A DNA stretch of 64,000 nt from Amia ocellicauda (taxonomy: Eukaryota; Chordata; Actinopteri; Amiiformes; Amiidae). How positions within the stretch are numbered: position 1 is the first letter of the stretch; each line of letters begins with the position of its first letter. This document shows positions 39,797-51,400 of the stretch, piece after piece. The translations under genes and the position numbers were made by a program. The notes beneath the pieces are model-generated. The model was given only the letters and a program-made list of their open reading frames with translations. It did not search any database and was not told where the DNA came from. The stretch spans positions 9,423,176 through 9,487,175 of the forward strand of contig NC_089869.1 of NCBI RefSeq assembly GCF_036373705.1, written 5' to 3'.

Positions 39797-40870
39797 CTTC
39801 ACACCTGCCCGACACACAGCAACACAAAAGTGACACAATGCCACTGCCCTTATCAAGGAAATCACAGGCTAGTCATAGAGCTATGCCTGACATACATACA
39901 CACTCATACAGGAAGTCCTGAACATGCCAAAACTCCACTGCAGTCCTCACTTATGATTGTATTTTCTGTCATATTCATAACACACCTACCATCACAGTGT
40001 GTGTACTGTAGTTTATTTAATACAGGGTTACAACTATGCACTGTTACCAAACTGGGAAAGTGATGATATATCCTATTGGCCTTTATTATGCTCTATGCAC
40101 TGCTCAGTCTGTCCAAGCTAACACATAGCTCCCAAAGCCATACCATACATTGCGATGACAACAACAACATTGAGAATTACAGCTGCAAGAGATTTCCACA
40201 GCAAAGCAACTAGAGGCATCTGCAGCCGGATATGCTGTTATTATTTTGACCTTAAATGAAAGGACAGCTTGCCTTGCCAATCCACTGACCACAACCAATA
40301 AAACAATGTACTGTTTGGGAATCAAGGGTACCGACTTAAACGAACTTCTCAGGAACAAAGTGGTTATTAAAATGTAATCCACATAGACCACCATATCAAT
40401 TCTTCAAACAACATACAAATAAATGAACATAGCAACTCCTTTTATAGATGTTGTTATGACACAGCATGGGTGTGTTTATATATGCACCAAAGCATATATA
40501 ATAAGGTGATCCCGCAATATGTACTTTATAATACATGCACAAAACGTATATAAAATGCCACACTGTACTACAACCCCCAGTCTGAGCACTGCCATGCTTC
40601 TGGATACACAGTATACCAGTCCAGTCCTGAAAGCTCATCTCCTTTTCTTATTACCATCAGAAGTTTCCGCGTCTCTTCCAATGTAGCCACTGGCTGTGGC
40701 TTCGTGATCTCCGGTTGATCTCAGTCCAGTCAGTCCAGGCGATTCCCAGTGCAGCGATGTTTCAATCCCTCTGCCTCAATGCTGCACTGTTTTCACGTGT
40801 GAACCCTGCGCACGGAAGTGGCTGCAGCGCGTCTTCTGTCCGGGCGGAAACCGCGCCTGGATCTGCCGAG
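39797..40870 (-). promoter_or_regulatory. bms1: bms1 5' UTR intron and promoter region
   Basis: The ATG exon has an acceptor (GGGCAG) at 39805-39810, eight bases above the start codon, so there must be a non-coding exon further up. A plausible donor, GTAATAAG on the minus strand, lies near 40656. Above it is a GC-rich stretch with CGGAAGTG at 40813-40820 (ETS/NRF-2 type on the plus strand) and GGCGGAAACCGCGCC near 40843, as in housekeeping TATA-less promoters. Confidence 0.45.
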
Positions 40871-40899
40871 ACACATTAGTTCCGCCTGCTCAACTGCTT

Positions 40900-41434
40900 C
40901 ATGTAGATCTCTCTCTCATATAAAGTTAAACAGATATAAGCTATTACTTTGCTGTAATTGTATGAATACATTATTACTTAGGTAGCCTATGAATTATCAC
41001 ACTAACTGCTACATTCATCAAGACATGCTCGAGCACGTTGATTGATTACTTGATTGACTTGATTAATTAAATATTCCACCACATGTATTTTTTCTTTTAA
41101 ACAATTTTTATTTGAAATAAAATACAAAATATACAAAAAATACATAATAAAAGTGCAGCAATTATTATTATTATTTCCTTCTGAAATCAATATCAGAGGA
41201 AACAGGTACAATAAACTAGCATCTAGCATACAAAATCATTCCACCTTCAGAAAATCATCAGCATTACAAAGTTAAATAGCCAGAAACCCTAGAATTTATA
41301 GTCCCAAGTGTGCAGTGCAGTTTTAGCCCAGTCCTGGTGGGCACGGCTCCAGACCCTGAATCTCACAATGTGGCACAGCAGTAGAGAGAACCAGATCACT
41401 GTGGCGATGTCTTCCTCCTCAGTCGTCCCTGGGG
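40900..41434 (-). other. mix-type homeobox gene 3' UTR and spacer
   Basis: Contains a minus-strand AATAAA polyadenylation signal (TTTATT at 41107-41112) about 325 bp past the stop codon of the homeobox gene. The remainder, up to the bms1 promoter, is AT-rich with no gene. Confidence 0.55.
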
Positions 41435-43440
41435 TCAGCAGTAGATGAGCTCTCTGTCTCCAGATGCTCCCCACTCGGGCTGCAGTTCCGCCAGCAGGTC
41501 CTGCAGGGACAGCAGAGGAAGGGCACCGTCGGGGTCCGGGGCCGATAACCCTGAACTGAACTGCGCCGGTCGGAACGCACTGCAGGGGGAACTGTGTGGA
41601 TCAGACCCGGGCAGGCAGCTGGGGTTGCCCTCCTGGGAGACAGGGGAGCCCCTGAACTGGTTACTCTGGTAGGCAGGAGGGGGTATCTGCTGGGGAGTCT
41701 CCCAGCAGGAAGAGTCCGGTGTGGAGGGAGTGGTAGACTGAGAACGAACGCTTGAGCCCCTGGCACAGCCTGGGCCCCCAGCTTGCTGGTCATAGACAGT
41801 AGGGTACCCGGTCTGAGAAGGGTAGAGGAAGGCGTGCGCAGACTCAGAGTTGCAGTGGCTGACCTCCAGTGGGGAGCAAGGGGTCCACATGGATTCAGAG
41901 GGGGTCTGGACAACCACAGCCCCCCAGCCCCCTGGCACAAGCTGGTAACCTGGGCTTGGCTGAGGAGGGCTGGAGCTGGTGCCCAGCAGTCTGCCCTGCC
42001 TCAGCCCATTGGCAGGCTCGTAGCCGCTGCTGTGTCCAGCCGGGAGCTGGGCCTCGGCCCCACTGACGAAGCAGGGGGGAAAGCGACTATAGAAGCAATC
42101 CTCCTCTCGCTTCACCAGACGCAGCTGCATGGATGAACGGGCTACACTGGGCGTGCAGAGGGCAGTGGCATCCTGATAAGGGCCCTGAAGTGTGCCCCAG
42201 CCCGGTTGTACGGAGGGGGTCTGTGTGGGGGATGGCTGAGCGCTGGGGTGAGGGGGCTCCTGGCTCCACTTCCTGTTGCCCTTCCCTTTCAGGCTTCGGG
42301 CTCTTCGGTTCTGGAACCACACCTGATCAGAAACAAAGCAGGGAAATGTTTAGTATCACTGTAAGCAAGTTAGTTACATTCAATAAGACCTGAAAAACAT
42401 TACATTTAACAAGTTATCTATTATCTATTGTCTACTTGTACTTGGCCCAAGTACAGCCCATGAAGCACCATCCAGTGCAGCCATAGCTTCACCAAAGGGA
42501 TTAAGATTAAATACAATTTGATTGTCTTGTGATACAAAAGCACCCAAAAAGAACAGGTAAGCAATCTATAGATAAGGTTTTGCTGTAGCAGAAGTGCAGA
42601 TTTAATATACATGACTTGGCACTGGAAACATAATTTAGGAAACACGTGCGCTTGCAAATAAATAAATGAAAATGCTCCGCGAGGGGAAGCACCTTTGGTT
42701 TACACATGGTGGACAGAGTGCGTACCTGTATGCGTGACTCCGGCAGTCCGGTGGTCTGAGCTAGGCTGTCTCTCAGGCTGATGCCGGGGTAGGGGTCGCG
42801 CTCAAAGGTGGCTATGAGCAGCGCCACGTGCTCCTTGGTAAAAGAGGTCCTCTTTCTGCGGCTGGCCCCTCGGGCCTGGACTCCCTGGCTGGCCTGTCCG
42901 GAGACTCCTGCAAGAACAGCATGAGACAAGACTGGGTCAGACTGGCACCAGGGCAAGACAAGCTGCAAAAACAGCTGCAACTGACTAAGCCAATTTGTGT
43001 CTTGATAAAAGAGCAGAGTTTAACAATGACACGGAAACCCCCACTTAGCCCCCAACTAAATCCCTGTAATTATTTAATGCAGTGATTAATGGTAGCATCA
43101 CACTTAAACACAATAGATAACCACTGATTGATGGGCTGATAGGCTTTGGAAAAATACCCCCCTTAAACATTTACATTGCAGCTTTTTGGTTAATGGTTCA
43201 ACTACTGTTTTATTTTAATTTACTGAAAGAAAAAAATTATAGACATCCTTTCAGTGTAAAATATTGAATCTGAAATAAAAAGTATTGTTAGTTTCAGAAA
43301 TGTCTACAATTTGATCTCTTTCATATTATAAGGCTACTAAATTATTGTAAAACTTCCAAACAGGGACCAGTGTGTAAATGCAGTCCTGCACAGATCCTAA
43401 TGTCCAACTTACCAGGGCAGGGAACAGATTCCTTCCACAT
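41435..43440 (-). CDS. Mix-type paired-like homeobox protein (mxtx-like), 365 aa
   Basis: Three exons: 43440-43413, 42907-42726 and 42322-41435, phases 1 and 0, giving 365 codons plus stop. The short first exon reads [10 protein letters not shown]. The homeodomain starts [16 protein letters not shown], contains [20 protein letters not shown], and ends [11 protein letters not shown]. The intron falls between homeodomain positions 46 and 47, the usual place in paired-like genes. F8, F20, W48, F49 and N51 are present and position 50 is Gln. The long C-terminal part is rich in Pro, Ser and Gln and ends with an acidic [14 protein letters not shown] segment that could be an activation motif. The homeodomain most resembles fish mxtx1/mxtx2, regulators in the yolk syncytial layer and endoderm induction. 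Which paralog, or whether Sebox or another Mix gene, cannot be decided here. Confidence 0.85.
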
Positions 43441-43544
43441 GTCTGCGGTTCGGCTGAGTCTCTCAGGTCACAGGTAATCCACAAAGCTGTATCCTCCTCT
43501 GATCGAGTTCTTGTAAATTCTGATCTCTCAAACCCAGGCCTCCT

Positions 43545-43553
43545 CCATTTATA
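43545..43553 (-). promoter_or_regulatory. TATA box of the mix-type homeobox gene
   Basis: The minus strand reads GTATAAATGG about 105 bp above the start codon, consistent with a short 5' UTR. There is no nearby competing TATA word. Confidence 0.6.
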
Positions 43554-43631
43554 CCCACCCAGCACCACCCCTCCAGTCCAGTCCCCTGATAAGTGCTTAT
43601 TGTGTAGCATGCTCCTAATGGGATGGAAGAG

Positions 43632-43710
43632 GTGACCCTTTGAAGGTCACAAGGTGAGATCACACTCGGCTGGCACACCACCCTCAATCCACAACTTCAC
43701 ACCCCTTCCA
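43632..43710 (-). promoter_or_regulatory. Candidate T-box, TCF and nuclear-receptor sites
   Basis: Upstream of the TATA box: GTGACC and GGTCAC arms facing each other (43632-43650) around CTTTGAA, which also resembles a TCF/LEF word, and GGTGTGAA on the minus strand at 43696-43703, a T-box half site. A further minus-strand GGTGTG lies near 43675. These are motif matches only. Confidence 0.3.
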
Positions 43711-43749
43711 AAGAGCAGATACACAGGTAACAGCACAGTCACACAAAAA

Positions 43750-45891
43750 ACCTTTAATTTTATTGTTAAATAAGATGTATACAAAAAGCCTCTAAAGGAT
43801 TCCTTTTTGAAAACATATGATTAAAAAACAAAACTTAAAAAACGAAAGTTTTAAAAGAACTGCTCACTGACTGGCTCCGCCATGTCAGACAATAAACAAT
43901 TAGGGATGCAAATTCACCTTCCACATGGTTGCTTATTAATTTCTTAATGGCTTCCTTGCTTTATGAGATCATATAATAAGGTCATTATGGGATTTTGAAA
44001 ACATAAAGTGGGAAATCGCATATTCAACTATGATGTGACACCGATGCCTGGAGCAACAACAGAACCACCGGGGCAACAAAATGAGGAAGCGTATTGCGAA
44101 TCCCACAATATCCTTGCAAACATAATAGCAAGCACCATGTAGGGTAAACATAACATAGTCTGGGATAGGGGAAACACTATCAGCCCTAAAGACAGGAGAG
44201 TGACAGAAATTCCTGTTGAAACCCCAGTGAGGTACAGGCAGTTTCTTCAGAAAACAGATCAGGAAAATGTTGGTCCTGATAATATTAAAACACGGCGCTG
44301 GTGCAAGATTAAAACATGACATTACAGTGTTTTGCCACTTTAATCTGAAGTTCTACAACACATTATTGATATATATATATATTAGCATCATCAAATTATC
44401 AGCATTACTGCCTTTTGGAAGTCAGGACTAGTTCAGATAGGCAGCAGCAACAAGGTCAATACAAACAATTAGCTTTATTTACTATTTTATCAAAATAATC
44501 TTTTTGCTAACAGCACCAGAATCAATGGTTGCTCGGTCAGATTATGCTCGAGTCCTCAAACCCGTAACCCACTGCTTCCCCTTGCCCCTTCATCAAACAC
44601 TATTTTCGCTGCATGGCTATTATTATTAATGCCACCCCTTCATTATAATTTAATTGTGGAAAAAAACAAAAAAATATATTGTCCCTCAGTCAGAAAAGAT
44701 AATATCATCAGCAGGATGTCAACCTACAAAAGACGGCACAGGATAATCAAGGCGAGGAGCAGGAACAGTGAGCTTTTCACGGGCTCTTTTGAAATCAAAG
44801 ATAGGGGAGTTAATAAAATACGATGTCAGGAAAGAAAACAAGGGCAGGTAATTGAACATTGTGGTCCATTGGGCTCTTATCAAGCCAGGTATTTTCTCTT
44901 TCAGACCCAGGGATCAGAGGGGAGTGTGAAGCTAGCCCTGGAGCCGCAGAGTCTGCTAGACCTCTGAGGCTTTGCCCAGACATGCAGAGGCGAGGGGGCG
45001 CTATGCCAGTGTGGAAAAGTGGGGAACTGGCTGCTTATGTTTTATAAGTGCAATAAAATAAAAATGAGACATGTATTGTATTGGCAGGTTTGATTTGTGT
45101 TGGAATCTATAAAAGCTGAGGTTTGGGTGCCATTGAATTAGTGACTCTTGATTGGTACTATTATGTATACTTCTACCTGTATGTAAATCACATAATCAAT
45201 ACCTACTTTACATTAGAATGTATCTGAATTAGACCTAAACTGGTAACATTATTTGTCATTATTTAGTTACTGAGTGACTGAGTTTTGCCTGCACTGACTT
45301 GACTCTGTCAAAGAAAGGTCTCTTATCTCTCAGCCCCCCTTGAATTGACTTGACGTTAACTTGTCTCCTTGCCACACTTTATTCTAAAGCAGGCCGTGGC
45401 GTGGTTTGACATGGGTTTGAGAACCAGTTTCAAGGAGAGTGATGATTCATGTACAGGGGAAAGCCATATCTTCCCAGTTAAGAAATCAGGATTTCTTTTT
45501 TTTTCCTTTTTAGATTTAAACAGACATTTTCTCCCAGGCATCTCTGAGACTGTTTTACCAAAGTGTTTTGATAAATATCTACAAATAATTAGAAATACAA
45601 TAAAAATATATATTATGATGAGAACAACAAACAATAGAAGTTGATACTTTGATTTGAGTAATTTTAAACCTCATAGCCAAACTGTCTCACGCAGTGGAAA
45701 CCTTTTCAGATCATGTCGTCTCTGTCTCCGGAAGGAATCTTGTAAGGTAGTTCACACCTTTACAAAACCCTAGTTAGACATTACGAGTTATTATCAAACA
45801 CAGCTCTTCACACATTTAAGGAACAATACAAGGGTTTCTTTTTCTTTTACCTTGCTTTTACAGTGTAACTCTTACACAGTATCCAGAAGTT

Positions 45892-45932
<41 letters not shown>

Positions 45933-47660
45933 GATTTTGTAAACCGAGAGTTTAATTGTCATAGGTAAAAAAACATACAACCAATATACCACTGGCCCAA
46001 CTCTCATCCTTACATATTATACAGTTTGTATCCTCCCCAAACATTACAATATACAAATCTGCTCAATCCTGAATAGGCTCTGCATGTCCTTTGGATTTAT
46101 GCATGCAGTTTCAGTTAAATGCTCATATCATCATCCTCAGTATATTCGCAAACATCCTACTACACAACACACCTGGCCCTTTAACATTGTCGTTCTACAA
46201 GAGCAAAGACCCATCACACTGTATATCCATTTTGTTTTCTTTGACATCAACCAATCTATGTCTCAGTTTATTTGAATCTTTGTCTCTACTGTCTGCGCCA
46301 TCTGGCATCATCCACCCGAAACAACAAAATTATATCTTGTGAAGATGTATACAATGCCATTTCAAAATGATGTCTTGTGCTAGTTCAGGCCTGTGTTCGA
46401 TTATGCATTTGACTTACAATTAAACTTTATGATTTCTTGTATATTTTAATAATTTTATAATTTAAAACATAGGCATTCACAGACAGAAAATTGTGCTTTC
46501 CATACACATGAGGTATAGTTACATTCAGCACAATTGTCTATCTCTGATGTCTAACAACAATAGATCAGAATGGTGGGCAGTCAGATATTTGACTACATTA
46601 TCATATATGAGGATTTAGAAAACAAAAATTCTCTAGTGCACAATTTAGTAGCAACATGACTCCGAGGCATAAAAATATGTAAGGCAAGACATGGTGGGGC
46701 ATCTTTGTGCAGTGCTAAGAGGAATCTACAGAGGGTTACTTGTGCAGGATCCCCCTCAATTCATTAATTACATTCCACACATAAATTCATTACACAACTG
46801 AAGCCATTGGAAACAGCCTTTCATCTTTAATATAACCAGTCTTGCTTAAATACCAGTAGTTCCTAAAATCACCTTTCATTGATGTGTGAGAAGGTGTGAT
46901 ATTCAAAATAGGGGTCACAAGTGGTGTGTGCTCCGGCAGTTTTCCAAATCCAATCCACAGTTTCACAGATTACAACTACCTATTAGCCTAAATGAAAGGG
47001 CCCATTAATGTACAAAACACTGGCATTGTTTGGCTTTACTGGCATCCCATCCTTTGAGGGTGAAACGTGGGATTTTGCTTCCATACACACTTACATTAAC
47101 GCGATCTAGTGTTTTCTAGGTATGGGAGCTAATAATCAATATGACATCCTCGCTGTTTAAATAGCGACTATCATTCCAGCGCAAACTATATCGTGGATGC
47201 AATAATTGATATCATTAAAATACCATATTAAAATAAAAATGTGCACAAGCTTTCCATTAGTACATGTAATGCAATGCAACGCAATTGTCACGTATTGCAC
47301 TTTGCATCTGAATTGTATTTAAAACAGTTTTGGAAATTAAATATATATGCATAGTCTTATATTATTTTAGGTTAACGTTTATTTGAACATATATTTAAAC
47401 ACATATGCAGTCTCCCTCCCACCCCTGCTGGTTTTGCTTGCAGGACCGGTTTCTGTTCATTTTCTCAGGTGAAAAATCTCATGCACAGATGTTTTTAAAA
47501 CGTGAGCTATGCAAATCCCGATGCGGCAGCAGAGGTCGCTTTTCAGATCCAGCGCTGAACTCTGACCCGAAGCGGGGCAGCGGGGCGACCTTTGACCTCG
47601 GCCCGCTGAAGGGACTGTGCAGGCGGCCGTTGACAGCTCTAGACACACGGGGGGGAAGGC
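43750..47660. other. Intergenic DNA between mix-type gene and tmem254
   Basis: AT-rich, with no convincing coding exon on either strand. Holds an (ATT)n microsatellite at about 45892-45932. The last 150 bp before 47665 are GC-rich and should contain the tmem254 promoter and 5' UTR. Confidence 0.5.
45892..45932. repeat. (ATT)n microsatellite
   Basis: About 13 uninterrupted ATT units. Confidence 0.95.
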
Positions 47661-47664
47661 AGCC

Positions 47665-48404
47665 ATGGCTCGGGTGGATGGCGGCACGTATTTCAGCAGA
47701 ACCAGTCTCTTCTGGATGGTCGCAGTGACTTTATCTATGGGGTATTACACGGTGAGTCTGTGGTACAACCGCAAAGAAGGGAGACGTCTGTGTTAAATGG
47801 TGTCACTGCCAATACGTTCCGGACGAGCGACGCGGCGGCATGAGTTCCGCACTGCCTCACCCTAAATGCGGTTTCTACACGCACACTGAGCATTATAATG
47901 TAATTTTGCATTAAAAAAGCAGCTTCCTAAGGGTGATAGTACGGAACCCCTAAGGGGACACGTAGAGAAAAAACCCCGAAAGCTAATAATTTTGCGTTTC
48001 CTAATGACTCTACAAACTGATGGGTCCATTTGTTTTGGTTGCGTTTCATATTATTATATTGTGCCCAGTAGAAATCAATGGTACATAATGTGTTGTATCA
48101 TTTTGGAGTCACTTTTAATGTAAATAAGTAGAATATGTTTCTAAACGCTTATACATGTATGTGGATGCTACCACGATTACGGGTAATATGACTAGTGACA
48201 CACGGTGACACACGTATCTGTAAAACCAGAACAGCACATTCATTCGTAAAAACAACACACTAATATCAATTTAAAATTAAAATGGACTTATATCGCATAA
48301 ATACATGGTATGGTGTTCGTAGCGTCATAAGCTACTGTAGTTGCCACGATCATATTATATAATATTAATAATCATTGATGACACAGCATGAGCACACACA
48401 GTAC

Positions 48405-48471
<67 letters not shown>

Positions 48472-51400
48472 CTGTACTTGAATATTGTTTTCTGGCATGT
48501 TTAAATACTGATAACGCTCTGTGTTTATGTGTACGACTATAATGTGAAAAATATTTGATTTTTTTTAAATAATAATAATAAAAACCGTTTGGACTAGTTT
48601 GTTCCCATGGAAAGTGTTAGATTGTACTCGTTAATCCAAACCCACAGTTAGATCTAAAAAGTTCATGGTCATTATTAGACTTTTAACAGGGTGTGAAAAC
48701 AGACACACTGTAGCAGAAATGTACAGAAACACTATAATTTAAACATACCAAACTATCAGTTATTTATGTATTTATTTTTAATACTAAAATCTGTGATAAT
48801 AATAAACAGACAAATGAAATGAAACGTAAGAGATTTAAATGAAATCGAATAATGTATCCAATAAAGTGTTGGGGCTTGGAGGACCACTAAACACCCAGTG
48901 AGACGGCCACACAGACAGTGTTTATTTCAGGTGCAGACATACGGCCAGGCAGGTAGGCTATGGCGCAGTGATAGACGGGCACAGGGACAGGACATGGGAG
49001 AGAATCAGCCTGGACACATGGCCCAAGAATGAAACAAAGTCTGTGTATCTGATTTTTTCACCAGCAATCTGTCCTTGTATGCCTTCTAAGCAATTATCTG
49101 TGCAGATTGGGACTGGAAGCTCTGAATGTGAGCATTATATCATGAGAGGAAACGAGAAGTGTGCTCTGATCCCATGACACTGGGGAGGGGGGTTGCCACT
49201 CTGTATACATGCACTGGCGCTTCCAGAGACGGGCATACACTGAGAAAGTCGAGTCACAGAACCACAGAGCCACAAATGGAGCCCCTCCAAAGCCGTGCCT
49301 ATTTCAGGAGAACGCGTCTGCACTGGATTGTCCTGGTCACTTTCCTGTGTTCCATGCTGACAGTGAGTATCGGCGGGGGCACGAGATAACTGCATGGCAT
49401 GGTTTGATGTCGCAGCTTTAGCAGGATAGTAACTAGCATTAATTTGTATTCTGAGGTTTTTAAAAGCTGTGTTTGAATTGCCACACGCAAAAGAGCAAAT
49501 AAAATAAAACAGTTCTGCGTGCCCATCTTTTGCAACATAATTATATTCTACCCTCTGATCATCAAAAAAAAAAAAAGACCAAGACGCTGCTTCTGCTACC
49601 CCCTCCAACTTGTCTGGTGATGTACAATAGGGCTTGATTGAGCGGCTGCTGTTTGATCTGTGGGGTTTAAATGTGCAGCCAATGCCGTTCAATTTTGCCT
49701 GCTTTCATATAAAACTAATCCCATAACCTTGACTGTTCCTCTGCAAGTGGTCTGGGTGGCGGGGCCCGTTAACGCTGTGCATTCCAGTTTGAATGAACCC
49801 TGATTGATAAAGGGCTAGCAGTCGCACAGAATTCAGAGCTGGGATAATCCCATTGATACCCAGCCTCAGGGGGCAATAAACGCCTACTGGAACTCCTCCA
49901 CAGTGCGCAGTGTACGACAGACACTTTCTGGGACGTGCGAAGGGAGACCCATAAGCGGCCCATTGTACAGGCCCTTGATCTGCTCGAGGTGTCGCCAGCT
50001 GCACTGTCCATTGTGCTGGAGTACAGCAGGGAGATATTTGCACTCCACTCGTCTGGCGGAGTACTACACATAAAGTGCCATCTTGAGTCCAGGGTATTAA
50101 AGTGAATACTCATACGGTATAAATCTATATTTTGAATATGTGGTAGAAATGTGCAATCGTTGCCCAGATTTGCCCCTTTTTGAGATTTCAATATATTGTA
50201 GTCTGTATATCATATATTATTTCATATGGGGTACAGTAGAAATATGTAGAAAATATATAGAAACATGAACATATTTCTACCATATGTTTAAATCCTTATA
50301 TCTGAACTGCGCCAAACGACAAGGCATTGGGACTCTCGTATGTTTCCTTTAATTACTGTACTACAGTCTTCAAAAAACGTCTGCTTAACCTTTATCAGAT
50401 TTTCTTAACTGTCCTTAATTACACGCACAATTGTGGCACAGTGAGCACTAGTCAGAGATGATCTGACACGTGTTTTTTTTTCTGTTAATTACTATTCACA
50501 ACTATAACACAACTTTGCTATTTTTTATTATTTAAAGAGCACAATCCTGTACTTCATTTCCAGCTAAATGTAGAAATAAAGCCTCAGATTAATGTAGTGC
50601 GATCAAGTAGTCACCTTTCCTGATAACTAGTGGTGTAAAGCTAAGAAACCGTGGAGGCTTTTCCACAAGCTTTACATGTGATGCATTTACACAAAACTAG
50701 ACTAGTGTGATTTTAAGCTGAACATACTTGTGTAGACTTGTATAGGATTTTTAGACCCCAAACTGTGCCACGCACCTCTCCCATGTACGCAAAGGAGTAC
50801 AAAAGACTGGCTTGTCCCTTTGTCGGCCAGGTGATTAGTGCCACTTAATTGAGGGGATTGCCGGGAAAGTGTGTGAGAGGTCGTTCTTGGTTCTTCCTTT
50901 TGGACCGGCCCGTTTGCACTGTATCACATGCTGCCGGGGATTAGAACGCCGTCTGTGTGTTGTGTGCCTGCTGCAGTGAGGGCCGGGGTGTGGGGCATGT
51001 TTTAGCAGCCGCGTGGAAACCAAGTCGTTGCACTTTAGCTGTACTGATCGGGGTTGAGTGTCGGGGCAAAATGCAATCTGGAATCTGGGCTGCATTAGTC
51101 GCGGGACGTGTAAAAGGCTCGGGGAGTGCATTTATAAGAGCAGGGTCCTTGGAGAAAGCCAAGACTGTGAGTACATACGGTCCTGCAGCCCACGTGCACA
51201 GGGTCTGCACTGTAGAGTGCTTTCACAGTCCTCTCAGCAATGGTATTAAAACAAACTGGGGGTTCCAGCGAGAGTAGGAAGTGGCCGGGAAAAGGAGTAT
51301 TTATCATTTGCTCGCGGATAAACCTTTCTAGGTAAATGGTACTTTAGCAGTGCTTTTAAGTAAATTGAACCAATTCAAAATCCCTCTGGAGGCATCAACA

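Noticed and set aside
50957-51277. 106-codon plus-strand frame inside tmem254 intron 1
   Set aside because: Considered as a third alternative exon, but it shows no resemblance to the 29-residue exon 1 pattern.
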